Shown here in pieces: positions 25,574-33,204 of a stretch of 34,341 nucleotides of DNA (position 1 is the first letter of the stretch; every line of letters begins with the position of its first letter). The notes under the pieces are model-generated. The model was not told the DNA's origin. It worked only from the letters and a program-made list of their open reading frames with translations, and made no database searches. The DNA is from Planctomycetota bacterium (GTDB taxonomy: Bacteria > Planctomycetota > Phycisphaerae > Phycisphaerales > SM1A02), in the NCBI GenBank assembly GCA_022560875.1, contig JADFSH010000024.1:1-34341 (forward strand), written 5' to 3'. The position numbers and the translations under genes are program-made.

Positions 25574-26122
25574 ATGAATATGCAAATAGCTTATTCCAAT
25601 ACCCGTTATTCCGGGACGAATGGCGGGTTTACCTTAATTGAGCTGGTCGCAGTCATGACGATCACTGCGATTCTCGCTGTCGTGTCTATTCCGGCCCTCA
25701 ATTCCATGGGTCAAACGCGTGCGGCGGGGGCGGCCGTGGATTTGCAGAGAAGCATGACTTTCGCCCGCCAGAATGCCGTATCCACCGGAACTCGCTTCTG
25801 GGTGGTATTCAATGTTGGCGGAAACAGCTGGTCCGTGCTGAAGGAAGATCCGCTGGCCCCGGGTCGCGCCGGAGCCTCGCTGATTACCGATCCTGCCAGC
25901 GGGCAGGATTTTATTGCAACTCTCAACTCGGATGAGACCGCGGGAGTCAGTCTGGTCAGCGCAACATTCGACGCGGGAAGTGAAATCGGATTTGACTGGT
26001 TGGGGCGACCGCTGAATGCCTCGGAAAATGATCTTGCCGCCGCGGGCACGGTGACGCTGACCGGTAGTCATCAAGTCACGGTAGAAGTCGATACCGGACA
26101 TATTCGATATGTCGCACCTTGA
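25574..26122 (+). CDS. Minor pseudopilin, GspH-like
   Basis: 182 residues with a prepilin signal ending G18 before FTLIELVAVMTITAILAVVS. The body has GAAVDLQRSMTFARQNAVST, which resembles the GspH/FimT pattern of a helix followed by A-R-x-x-A, and a later GFDWLGRPLN stretch seen in GspH-type C domains. Starts 10 bp after the major pseudopilin. Role: tip or priming subunit. The family call is good, the exact letter less so. Confidence 0.8.
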   Translation: MNMQIAYSNTRYSGTNGGFTLIELVAVMTITAILAVVSIPALNSMGQTRAAGAAVDLQRSMTFARQNAVSTGTRFWVVFNVGGNSWSVLKEDPLAPGRAGASLITDPASGQDFIATLNSDETAGVSLVSATFDAGSEIGFDWLGRPLNASENDLAAAGTVTLTGSHQVTVEVDTGHIRYVAP

Positions 26123-26145
26123 GGAACCGGAGACGATATCCTCTC

Positions 26146-26568
26146 ATGACGAAATCGCGCCGACATGGATTCACGCTGATTGAGGCGATCGCCGTCATTA
26201 TTCTGATGAGCGTGGCGATACCGCCCATGATGTGGTCCATTCGGGAAGCCCATATCAGCCGCGCCAATCCGGTGCTGGCTTCTCGAGCGCGATGGCTCGC
26301 GGTGTCGAAACTGGAGGATATCATCGCGGACCGCAACAGCACCACGCGGGGATACAACTATCTCATAACCGGGAACTATCCGGCGGAGCCGACGATATCC
26401 GGGTATGCGGGTTTTTCCCGCACGGTCAGTTTCAATGAAACCCTGGCGGATCTCACCACAGCCGGCGACGGGTACATGAACGTGACGGTGGCGATCACAT
26501 GGACGGATGCCCAGGCGACGTCTCAGACGTTGAATATCTCGACCGTGCTGACGGAGTTTGTGCCGTGA
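26146..26568 (+). CDS. Minor pseudopilin, GspI-like
   Basis: 140 residues. The prepilin signal MTKSRRHG is cleaved before FTLIEAIAVIILMSVAIPPM, with Glu +5. The C-terminal part is small and beta-rich (VTVAITWTDAQATSQTLNIS), like GspI. The frame is open from 26119, but that would extend the leader; ATG 26146 gives a normal short leader. The stop overlaps the next start (GTGATG). Confidence 0.75.
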   Translation: MTKSRRHGFTLIEAIAVIILMSVAIPPMMWSIREAHISRANPVLASRARWLAVSKLEDIIADRNSTTRGYNYLITGNYPAEPTISGYAGFSRTVSFNETLADLTTAGDGYMNVTVAITWTDAQATSQTLNISTVLTEFVP

Positions 26569-27131
26569 TGAAGCGAGCACCATCCAACTCGGGATCACGT
26601 CGGGGATTCACCCTGATCGAAGCGATCGCCACCATTGTGCTGTTGTCGATTCTCGGCACGTTCGGATCGCTGGTCATCCTGAACAGCACCGAAGGCTACA
26701 TCGATGCCAGCACGGTAAGTCAGTTGCATGCCGAACTCTCGATTTCACTCGACCGGATCGTACGCGAATTGCGAAAAATCGAGCTCGACAGCGGGGCGGC
26801 GGGGGTGGCCCCGGACATCGACTCCGTGACCACAACGTCGATTGCCTGGCGCGATTCCGATGGAGATGCCTACAGCCTGTCGCTTTCCGGAGCGAATCTT
26901 CTGCTGGCCGTGAACGGAGGCGCATCGAACATTCTTCTTTCCGACGTAACCGGGTTTTCACTTGATACCTATGACGAGAGCAATGCCCAGCTTTCGTCTT
27001 CACTGAGTGGAGTCGCGTGTGATCCGATACGGCGGGTGGAGATATCCATCACGCTCACCCGTCAGAGCGTGAGTGAGACCCTCGGCACGAAATTGCTCAT
27101 CCGATCGACGATGTCGGGATTGAGCGGCTGA
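26568..27131 (+). CDS. Minor pseudopilin, GspJ-like
   Basis: 187 residues, prepilin signal cleaved after G13 before FTLIEAIATIVLLSILGTFG. A long helix continues into LHAELSISLDRIVRELRKIE, a pattern typical of GspJ/PilW-type minor pilins, and the C-terminal part is beta-rich. ATG 26568 shares a base with the preceding stop. Letter assignment rests on order and this helix. Confidence 0.75.
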   Translation: MKRAPSNSGSRRGFTLIEAIATIVLLSILGTFGSLVILNSTEGYIDASTVSQLHAELSISLDRIVRELRKIELDSGAAGVAPDIDSVTTTSIAWRDSDGDAYSLSLSGANLLLAVNGGASNILLSDVTGFSLDTYDESNAQLSSSLSGVACDPIRRVEISITLTRQSVSETLGTKLLIRSTMSGLSG

Positions 27132-27133
27132 TC

Positions 27134-27523
27134 ATGAAGCATGGACAGAAACAATCTCGGCGGGGTTCGGTGGCCGTGATTACGATCATCGTGTTGCTGC
27201 TGACCAGCCTGTTCATAATCGGGATCGTCAGCGGCAGCGCGAGGGATCTCGACTCCTCGGCGCGACGGCTGGAAACGGTGCAGGCCTTTTACGCCGCGGA
27301 AGCAGGGATGAATATGGCCCTCCGGGAGCTCATGATCAACAGTGATGAGGATTCTGACGGAACCATCGGCTCCATTTCTGATGATGCCACTGATGCGAAT
27401 GACCCGGCCATTGGCGTCGCACGGGTGGTGGTCAGCCTCACATCGACGCCGCCCAATCAGTCGATAGACAGTCAGGGGCGCAGCGGACAGGCGAAACGGA
27501 AGATTGTTGCCGTCGTGAACTAG
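27134..27523 (+). CDS. Minor pseudopilin, GspK/PilX-like, short form
   Basis: 129 residues. After SRRG comes SVAVITIIVLLLTSLFIIGI, with no Glu at +5; loss of that Glu is a known mark of GspK, the tip subunit. The following VQAFYAAEAGMNMALREL matches PilX/GspK N-terminal helices. The protein is far shorter than classical GspK (about 300 residues), so the large inserted domain is missing. Starts 2 bp after the GspJ-like stop. It completes the H-I-J-K set. Confidence 0.72.
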   Translation: MKHGQKQSRRGSVAVITIIVLLLTSLFIIGIVSGSARDLDSSARRLETVQAFYAAEAGMNMALRELMINSDEDSDGTIGSISDDATDANDPAIGVARVVVSLTSTPPNQSIDSQGRSGQAKRKIVAVVN

Positions 27524-27560
27524 CTTATAGGTCCGAGATGAGCGATCGCGTGCAGTCCAT

Positions 27561-27585
27561 CACCTGCCCACCTTGCGTGGGGGTG
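27561..27585 (+). other. Stem-loop in the gap before the PilM/PilN gene
   Basis: CACC-tg-CCCAC, loop CTTGC, GTGGG-GGTG: a nine-pair stem with a 2-nt bulge, in the 161-bp gap between the last minor pseudopilin and the PilM/PilN fusion. No T-run follows. It may lower expression of downstream genes relative to the pseudopilins or protect a processed end. Confidence 0.35.
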
Positions 27586-27684
27586 CATGAAAGGGCGAGT
27601 CTATCGGACCCAAGGCCCCTCAACAGCGGCAATTGGATCAAAGTGCCTATTCAATCAAGACGAAATATGACATGAAGGAAGTGG

Positions 27685-29367
27685 TTGAGATCGATCGTGA
27701 AATCCAAACAGGTCATTATTGAGCTGCAAGGAAGCCGCATGGACCTTGTCGTGTACCATGGCGGACGATGTACCCATGCGCGCCGAATTTCCGTCAATCT
27801 GAACCCGGAGCCATCGGGTTGGATCGCGTCTGTTCTGGAAGTCAGCGACAAGCTCGCCACCGCGGTGCAACAACTTGGCGTGACGGGCCACTCGACGGTT
27901 GTTCTTTACACCAGTCCCAGCCAGATCGTGGAACTGACCGGATTTGAAGTGAAGTCGGCGAAGGACGCATGCAATGCGGCCAGACTGCGCTGTTCCGGCT
28001 CCATGCCGGTCTCCGTTCACTCGACGATATGTGAATCCTTATGCGTGGGCGTGGACGCTCACGGATCGAATCGGAAGTTTCATACCGTGGCGGTCGCTGA
28101 GCGGGAGGATGTACTCAGAGCGATAGAGGAAATGGTCGAGCGTGCGGGCCTGAAATTTGATTATGCGACACCGATCGCCGCGGTCATCACGAAATACATG
28201 TCCGCTCGGGCAACGTCCGGGAAAGGTTCCTGTCGGGGCATGCTCTATATCGGCGAACGGACCTCCTGCTTTCTCATTGCTGAAAGGGGAACGATTGTCT
28301 TTTCCCGGCTTATCAACATCGGACTGGAGTCGTTGGTCCGCAGTCTGACCAGAACCTACCATGTCGATTCGAATATATTGAATGTTGATCTCGATGCCGA
28401 GCGGGCCCGGGAAATTCTTCATTCCTGCGGGGTTCCGTCTGACGACTTTGTCGTCCCCGAAGAGTTCGGAATCTCAGCCCAGCAGATCATCCCGATGATG
28501 CAGCCGGTTCTGCAGCGACTTGCGGTCGAGCTGCGACAGTCGCTGCGCTTCGGCCTCACGGAAAGGCAACGACAGGAAATCTCTTTGGTCGTGACCGGAC
28601 CGGGATCCTCGCTCAAAGGTCTCTCACAATGCCTCGGCCATGAGCTGGAATTGGATATCACGGCCGAAAGTGATTATGCGATGTACGATCACAAGACGCC
28701 GGGCGCCCCGGGCAGCGAACTGATTGACGCCATCGGCCAACTCAGGACGCTTAACGACTTGCGTCTTCTCACGGAATCCCGCGCTCAGGCACGCTTCTCC
28801 GGCCGACTCCGTCAATGGTTATGGGTGGGAGCCGCGGCCGCAGTGGCGATGATCGTTCTCGAGGGAGTTGGCTATGAAATACAACTCAAGGAGGCGCGCT
28901 GGCAACTTCAGACACTCGAAGTTTTAAGCGGGCAATTTGATAAACTGGAAAAGAGCAGCACTCGACTTCAGGAGACGATTGTCGCCCTGAAGGAACTTGA
29001 TCATTGTATTTTCGATGAAATGGGTACCGGCGTTGATTTTCAGGCCGGTATGAACGAGATCAGCCACATCACTCCTTCATCAATTCGCTTCAGCAAGATC
29101 TCATTACGGAATGGATACAATAACGCCGTCGGCTCCCTGACCGGCTATGCTTTCGTTGATGATTTGGGGGGCATTCAACTCGAGAAATTCATGGATCGAC
29201 TTCGCCGCAGTTCGCTGTTTGATCAGGTTCAATTGCTTAACGTGCAGACCGGCCGGTACGAAGGCAGGGAGGTGAAGAGATTTGACGTCAGCTTCGTGCA
29301 AATCGGGTCGCCGCAGAAGGATCTGTGGAACAAGCACGCCTTGGAGCTGGAAGGGAGCGAAAGATGA
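27685..29367 (+). CDS. PilM-PilN fusion (GspL-like assembly protein)
   Basis: 560 residues. The N-terminal part, about 1-370, looks like an actin-fold PilM/GspL cytoplasmic domain: VVIYTSP-like strands, MLYIGERTSCFLIAERG, FSRLINIGLESLVRSLTR and LVVTGPGSSLKGL. A single membrane helix at about 378-398 (LWVGAAAAVAMIVLEGVGYE) is followed by a coiled-coil stretch and a PilN-like periplasmic domain ending VKRFDVSFVQIG. One protein thus covers what type IV pilus systems encode as pilM plus pilN, the same layout as GspL. The start is ambiguous: TTG 27685 (AAGGAA 4 bp upstream) or GTG 27697. pilO follows with an overlap. Confidence 0.82.
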   Translation: MRSIVKSKQVIIELQGSRMDLVVYHGGRCTHARRISVNLNPEPSGWIASVLEVSDKLATAVQQLGVTGHSTVVLYTSPSQIVELTGFEVKSAKDACNAARLRCSGSMPVSVHSTICESLCVGVDAHGSNRKFHTVAVAEREDVLRAIEEMVERAGLKFDYATPIAAVITKYMSARATSGKGSCRGMLYIGERTSCFLIAERGTIVFSRLINIGLESLVRSLTRTYHVDSNILNVDLDAERAREILHSCGVPSDDFVVPEEFGISAQQIIPMMQPVLQRLAVELRQSLRFGLTERQRQEISLVVTGPGSSLKGLSQCLGHELELDITAESDYAMYDHKTPGAPGSELIDAIGQLRTLNDLRLLTESRAQARFSGRLRQWLWVGAAAAVAMIVLEGVGYEIQLKEARWQLQTLEVLSGQFDKLEKSSTRLQETIVALKELDHCIFDEMGTGVDFQAGMNEISHITPSSIRFSKISLRNGYNNAVGSLTGYAFVDDLGGIQLEKFMDRLRRSSLFDQVQLLNVQTGRYEGREVKRFDVSFVQIGSPQKDLWNKHALELEGSER

Positions 29368-29939
29368 AGGGTTTTCTGGATCGTGAATTTCTCTTGAAAA
29401 TCGTGATCATCCTGATCGTCAGTCTCGGGGGGTGGCTTCTGGTTGTTCATCCGAAGGTGAAAGAGCTTGACGACATTCATGTCTTGCTCACTACCGTTTC
29501 GCAACTGGGAAGCGAGTCCTCGAATGCTTCCGTTGCGAGCTTGATTGCACAGATGCGGGGTGGCCGGGAGATGATCGGCGAAGTTGAGAAACTCAACTCG
29601 TTTTCCCTCAACACGTCGAGTTTGTACGGCCTGATCTCCAGTATCGGTGCCAAGCATGACATTGTCGTGCAAAGTCTGAATCCCGGAAATGACAATCGAC
29701 ATACCACGAACAAGGATTATTCCTACACTCGTATCGATATGACGCTAGACGGAACCTACTCGAATATCGCATCGTTCATCCACGATATGAAGGATCTACC
29801 GGGATTTATCCGTCCCACCTCGCTCACCATTACACCAGGGGGCGATCACAGCCAAGCCATCGCCACCGCCAATTTTAGTTGTGAGGCGATCTTTTTCAAA
29901 TTGCCGGATGCCCTCAGGGATATCGGAGGTGCATCGTGA
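29364..29939 (+). CDS. PilO/GspM-like assembly protein
   Basis: 191 residues: a short cytoplasmic start, a membrane helix (FLLKIVIILIVSLGGWLLVV, about 9-28), a coiled segment, and a ferredoxin-like periplasmic domain with SLYGLISSIGAKHDIVVQSL and the late DLPGFIRPTSLTITPGG. This matches PilO, including the Y-x-x-I-x-x-F-I-x-D pattern in TYSNIASFIHDMKD. ATG 29364 overlaps the PilM/PilN stop; the frame open from 29325 adds no family-like residues. Expected to pair with the PilN part of the upstream protein in the inner-membrane alignment complex. Confidence 0.82.
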   Translation: MKGFLDREFLLKIVIILIVSLGGWLLVVHPKVKELDDIHVLLTTVSQLGSESSNASVASLIAQMRGGREMIGEVEKLNSFSLNTSSLYGLISSIGAKHDIVVQSLNPGNDNRHTTNKDYSYTRIDMTLDGTYSNIASFIHDMKDLPGFIRPTSLTITPGGDHSQAIATANFSCEAIFFKLPDALRDIGGAS

Positions 29940-30442
29940 TTCCGAAATGCTTCACTCATGTCAATTGCCATGGCATGGCCATGCTTCTGCTTCCTGTCAT
30001 TCTGATCAAGACACTTGCCGTCATATTTGGAATCAGTTCTCCGGATCAGGCTGCGGCCTCATCACATCAGCCCGGAGTCTCCCCCCTTCACCACCAGCAA
30101 TCCACTCAGCGCACCTGGACGGAGCTGCAATTGGCGGCAGGCGCACAGGTCGAGCATCTTCGACAGCTTCACTTCGGGAATGATCCACTCCTTCACGCAT
30201 TGGAAGACGGCGCCATCGAATCTGTGCCTGACATGCCGGGTGTGAAACTCGCGCTTCAGGTGATCATGTCCTTCCAGTCGGGAAGTGTCGCCCTCATCAG
30301 CGGTGAGCAATACCGCGAAGGTGACCTCATTAAAAGCAGCCCCTGGAAAGTCATCCTCATCAATGGCGATGTCCGCTCCGTTACGCTTCGAAATGAAGAC
30401 ACGGGTGAGGAGTGGATGCTCACCGTGGAGCGGAATCACTGA
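29936..30442 (+). CDS. PilP/GspC-like protein
   Basis: 168 residues, GTG start 29936 overlapping the pilO stop (GTGA), with GGAGGT five bases upstream. An N-terminal membrane helix (MLLLPVILIKTLAVIFGIS) is followed by a periplasmic linker and a small beta domain: GSVALISGEQYREGDLIKSS, then WKVILINGDVRSVTLRNEDT. This is the HR-type fold of GspC and PilP, which links the inner-membrane complex to the secretin. It is the last gene of the cluster in this window; no secretin gene follows. Confidence 0.72.
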   Translation: MIPKCFTHVNCHGMAMLLLPVILIKTLAVIFGISSPDQAAASSHQPGVSPLHHQQSTQRTWTELQLAAGAQVEHLRQLHFGNDPLLHALEDGAIESVPDMPGVKLALQVIMSFQSGSVALISGEQYREGDLIKSSPWKVILINGDVRSVTLRNEDTGEEWMLTVERNH

Positions 30443-30596
30443 GCGTGATCTGACCTCATCGCCACCGCTTCGTGAGAAGTTGCTCTTTGCAATTGTCGCT
30501 CCGGAATGATCATGTCTGAATGTCCCGAAAACGGCGTCTTCTCCCGATGGCGGGGACATGATGAAATAAAATCGGTCTATTGATACGCGCCGACGG

Positions 30597-30661
30597 GATT
30601 TCGAGGTATCCTCCGAAATCTGGAACTTGCCGGAGTCGTGACGGCGGCCTGTGCGACAGGC
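30597..30661. other. Two stem-loops upstream of the lipoprotein gene
   Basis: The 256-bp gap 30443-30698 has no gene I can support. It holds GATTTCGAGG pairing with CCT(C)CGAAATC around a TAT loop (30597-30620) and GCCTGT-gcg-ACAGGC (30647-30661). They may end the upstream operon or form part of the leader of the gene at 30699. Confidence 0.35.
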
Positions 30662-30698
30662 GGTCGGACAATCGCCGGTTGGGATCAGGAGTAAAGCC

Positions 30699-31424
30699 AT
30701 GTCAAACTGGAAGAAAACTCTCGCGTTGAATGTTGCCTTGATGGCGATGTCCTCGACCCTGTTCTCCTGTTCCAGGAAAGAGCATCCCGCGACCGGGCAC
30801 TGGCTGGGCAGCATTACGGATGACAGTGGCCGGGAGAGTTGGGGTACGCTGCTGGTGGAACCTGACAATGCCGGGTCACATACGGTTGCGCTTTCCTACC
30901 TCAGCATCGGCGCGTTCACGACTGAATGTGTCGATTTCAATTTGGGCGAATCTACCATCATGTTCCACTACAAGAAGGGCAAGTTTGATCTCATCTTTGA
31001 GGGCGAATTGTCGGAAGACGGTCGCATGATGAGCGGAACAATGTCTGTCCCCGATGGCTCGACCTCGGCGTTGGCGGGCGGCACGTTTTCGTTTGAGAAA
31101 ACACCACGACCGATCGATTTGCCGACACTAATGACCTTCTGGGGAGAAATCGAGACGCCGAATGGGTTTACTGAAATCACAATTCTCCTGGCGGAAACCC
31201 CCGATGGACGGATTGTCGGTGAATACAACGACCCGGAGCATAATCTCAATCACATGCCGTTTTACGATGTCAGCCGGGTTGACGGTGTCATTCATGCCTC
31301 CATCTCAGTCTTCGGACCTCCCATGATCTTTGAAATAACGCTTTCTGAAGACAGGAAACAACTGACCGGGGTGCTGAAGGGGAGAGGTGATGAAACCAAG
31401 CTCGACTTGATTCGGGATGAATGA
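30699..31424 (+). CDS. Predicted lipoprotein of unknown function
   Basis: 241 residues. A basic N terminus and hydrophobic core lead to the lipobox LFSC with C24 as the lipidated residue. The mature part is beta-rich with internal repetition: GHWLGSITDDSGRESWGTLL early and FWGEIETPNGFTEITILLAE later, each followed by a GxxxG(T/E) type turn, which suggests two similar beta-barrel-like halves. AGGAG lies seven bases upstream of ATG 30699. I do not recognise the family. Confidence 0.75.
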   Translation: MSNWKKTLALNVALMAMSSTLFSCSRKEHPATGHWLGSITDDSGRESWGTLLVEPDNAGSHTVALSYLSIGAFTTECVDFNLGESTIMFHYKKGKFDLIFEGELSEDGRMMSGTMSVPDGSTSALAGGTFSFEKTPRPIDLPTLMTFWGEIETPNGFTEITILLAETPDGRIVGEYNDPEHNLNHMPFYDVSRVDGVIHASISVFGPPMIFEITLSEDRKQLTGVLKGRGDETKLDLIRDE

Positions 31425-31643
31425 ACCGTGTTCTCAGGTTCGAGGAAGGGGGGATGTCAGTTTGCGCAATCAAACTCGTCAACGAAGCAATTGACACTCA
31501 CGTCATGTTCAAGGTGCATAACGAGTGGCATCGTCCCTCTGCCCAGGTTGTTTCCACGCATGGACATCGTTGCCCTCCTCTTCGACGAAGATGATCAGCC
31601 ATACTGCGATGAGGTCACCGACGACAACGTATCGGAGTAGTCA

Positions 31644-31742
31644 TTCCCCACGCCGGGCCTGAGGAGTCTTCGACGAAGGTCCGGGTTCTTGACGATCGCA
31701 ACCCGGACCTTCCGCCTTCGTCGTCAGGTCGGGCGTGGGAAG
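31644..31742. repeat. Large composite inverted repeat between convergent genes
   Basis: The 333-bp gap 31425-31757 has no supportable gene. It contains a perfect 13-bp stem, 31675-31687 against 31700-31712, with a 12-nt loop, and an outer pair, about 31644-31661 against 31724-31742, with few mismatches. A further arm, CGACGAAGG (31671-31679), also matches CCTTCGTCG (31715-31723). It lies between the ends of a + gene and a - gene, so a bidirectional terminator is likely; a REP/MITE-like repeat is the alternative. Confidence 0.6.
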
Positions 31743-31757
31743 CATCAGACATCGCAA

Positions 31758-33017
31758 TTATCCTGATGACGAGATCATCTCCGCCAACCGTTCCAGCCCG
31801 GATTCGACGTTTTCCCGGGGCGGGCCATAGCTGAAACGCACAAAGGCCATCAGAGGCGATAGTCCTGGGCGCTGGCGATTGGGGTTGACATCGAAATACT
31901 CTCCCGGCACGGTCAGCACCTTGTGCTTGAACGCTTCGTGCATGAATCCCTCGCCCGTATTGAGTGGTGAGGGCAAGTTCCCGACGCAACCGAACGCATA
32001 AAATGTCCCCTGGGGTTCACCGGGGAACGTCACCCCGAGTGCCTTCAGTCGATCGACAAGCAAGTCTCGCTTCTGTGTGAATGCGGCACGAACCGCGTTC
32101 GTCTCCTGGTCGGCGCGGTTTGGTTCCATCACCTTGATCGCCGCCCGCTGGATCGGCTTACTCGGTCCGCCATCGAGGAAGCTTCCCGCCGCCGTGAACG
32201 CGCGAATGATTGATTTCGGCGCGATGACCCATCCCACCCGCCAGCCGGGATACCGGAAGCACTTGGTCAGTCCGTCAAAGATCACCACCGGATCTTCATC
32301 CACATCCTCGACATATGCCGCAGAACTGACCGGGCCGGGGTTTCCGGGGTCGCCATATATGTAGTGCGAATAAAACTCGTCCATGAGCAAGGTACACGAG
32401 CGGCGTCGCGCCATGTCCACCCATGCCGCCAACTCCGTTCCCTGGATCACCGTTCCGGTCGGATTGCAGGGATTGGAAATCAGCAGCGCACCGATGTCGT
32501 CCTGCTCGATCCTCGCCTCCAGTTCCTCGGGATCAATGCGAAATCCATTCGATGCGGGCAACTCAATACACGTGGGATTGAGTCGATGGAACGTCGTCAT
32601 CAGATCTTCATACGCCGTATAGTCGGGGGTGAAGTAGCCCAGCTTGAGATTGTCCAGCGCCGCCCCGCAGCGTGACAGGGCAAGGCGTCCTCCGGCGGCG
32701 ATCGCGACATTCTCCGATGCGTATTGCGAGGATTTGCCTTGTCGGTACAACCGGTTGTAATGCGCCGCGACCACTTCGCGCATCTCGGGCAGCCCCTCGA
32801 CCGGACCGTAGGCATGGTCCTCGAGGCTGATATCAAGCCGGTCGAAGCGGGGGGGAGCCCCCGGTAAATCGCCCACCTCGGGTTGCCCCTGGCCCAGATT
32901 GGACCAGTCCGGGTCGCCCATGGTGTACCCGACCTTGAAGGCGGCTTCGTTGACTCTGATTACTCCCATAAAAGGAAGCTGGCGAAACGCGGGGCGGGGT
33001 GGGGTCTGAGTTGGCAT
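31758..33017 (-). CDS. Class I/II PLP-dependent aminotransferase
   Basis: Transfers an amino group from an amino acid to a 2-oxo acid in the cytoplasm. 419 residues from ATG at 33017. The frame is open far upstream, but the residues before MPTQTPP do not look like protein of this family and would overlap the opposite-strand dehydrogenase gene. Marks of the AAT-I fold are NLGQGQPEVGD near the start, AYGPVEGLPEMREVVAAHY, ISNPCNPTG, the DEFYSHYIYGD region, the Schiff-base lysine K252 in GLTKCFRYPGWRVGW, and the late VRFSYG with the carboxylate-binding Arg. It diverges from an ALDH7-type dehydrogenase, which hints at a shared amino acid catabolic route. Substrate unknown. Confidence 0.92.
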   Translation of the reverse strand: MPTQTPPRPAFRQLPFMGVIRVNEAAFKVGYTMGDPDWSNLGQGQPEVGDLPGAPPRFDRLDISLEDHAYGPVEGLPEMREVVAAHYNRLYRQGKSSQYASENVAIAAGGRLALSRCGAALDNLKLGYFTPDYTAYEDLMTTFHRLNPTCIELPASNGFRIDPEELEARIEQDDIGALLISNPCNPTGTVIQGTELAAWVDMARRRSCTLLMDEFYSHYIYGDPGNPGPVSSAAYVEDVDEDPVVIFDGLTKCFRYPGWRVGWVIAPKSIIRAFTAAGSFLDGGPSKPIQRAAIKVMEPNRADQETNAVRAAFTQKRDLLVDRLKALGVTFPGEPQGTFYAFGCVGNLPSPLNTGEGFMHEAFKHKVLTVPGEYFDVNPNRQRPGLSPLMAFVRFSYGPPRENVESGLERLAEMISSSG

Positions 33018-33204
33018 GAATGGCTCTTGAATGAAGTAATAGGAAGTCAAACGAGCGAATAGTAGCGACGTCATGGCCGCGCTGTCCGATGCCCTCGATT
33101 TCGTCGGGAGCACTGGTCGGAGCCATTGTGGTAGAATACACTCAGAACCCAAATAGTCGGCGGCCCGCCGGCTGATCCCGACATCCCCGAACATAGGTAA
33201 TCCC

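Noticed and set aside
31560-31640. Short + strand ORF of 26 codons (MDIVALLFDEDD...)
   Set aside because: No ribosome site, no recognisable family, and it ends just before the large inverted repeat; not enough to call a gene.
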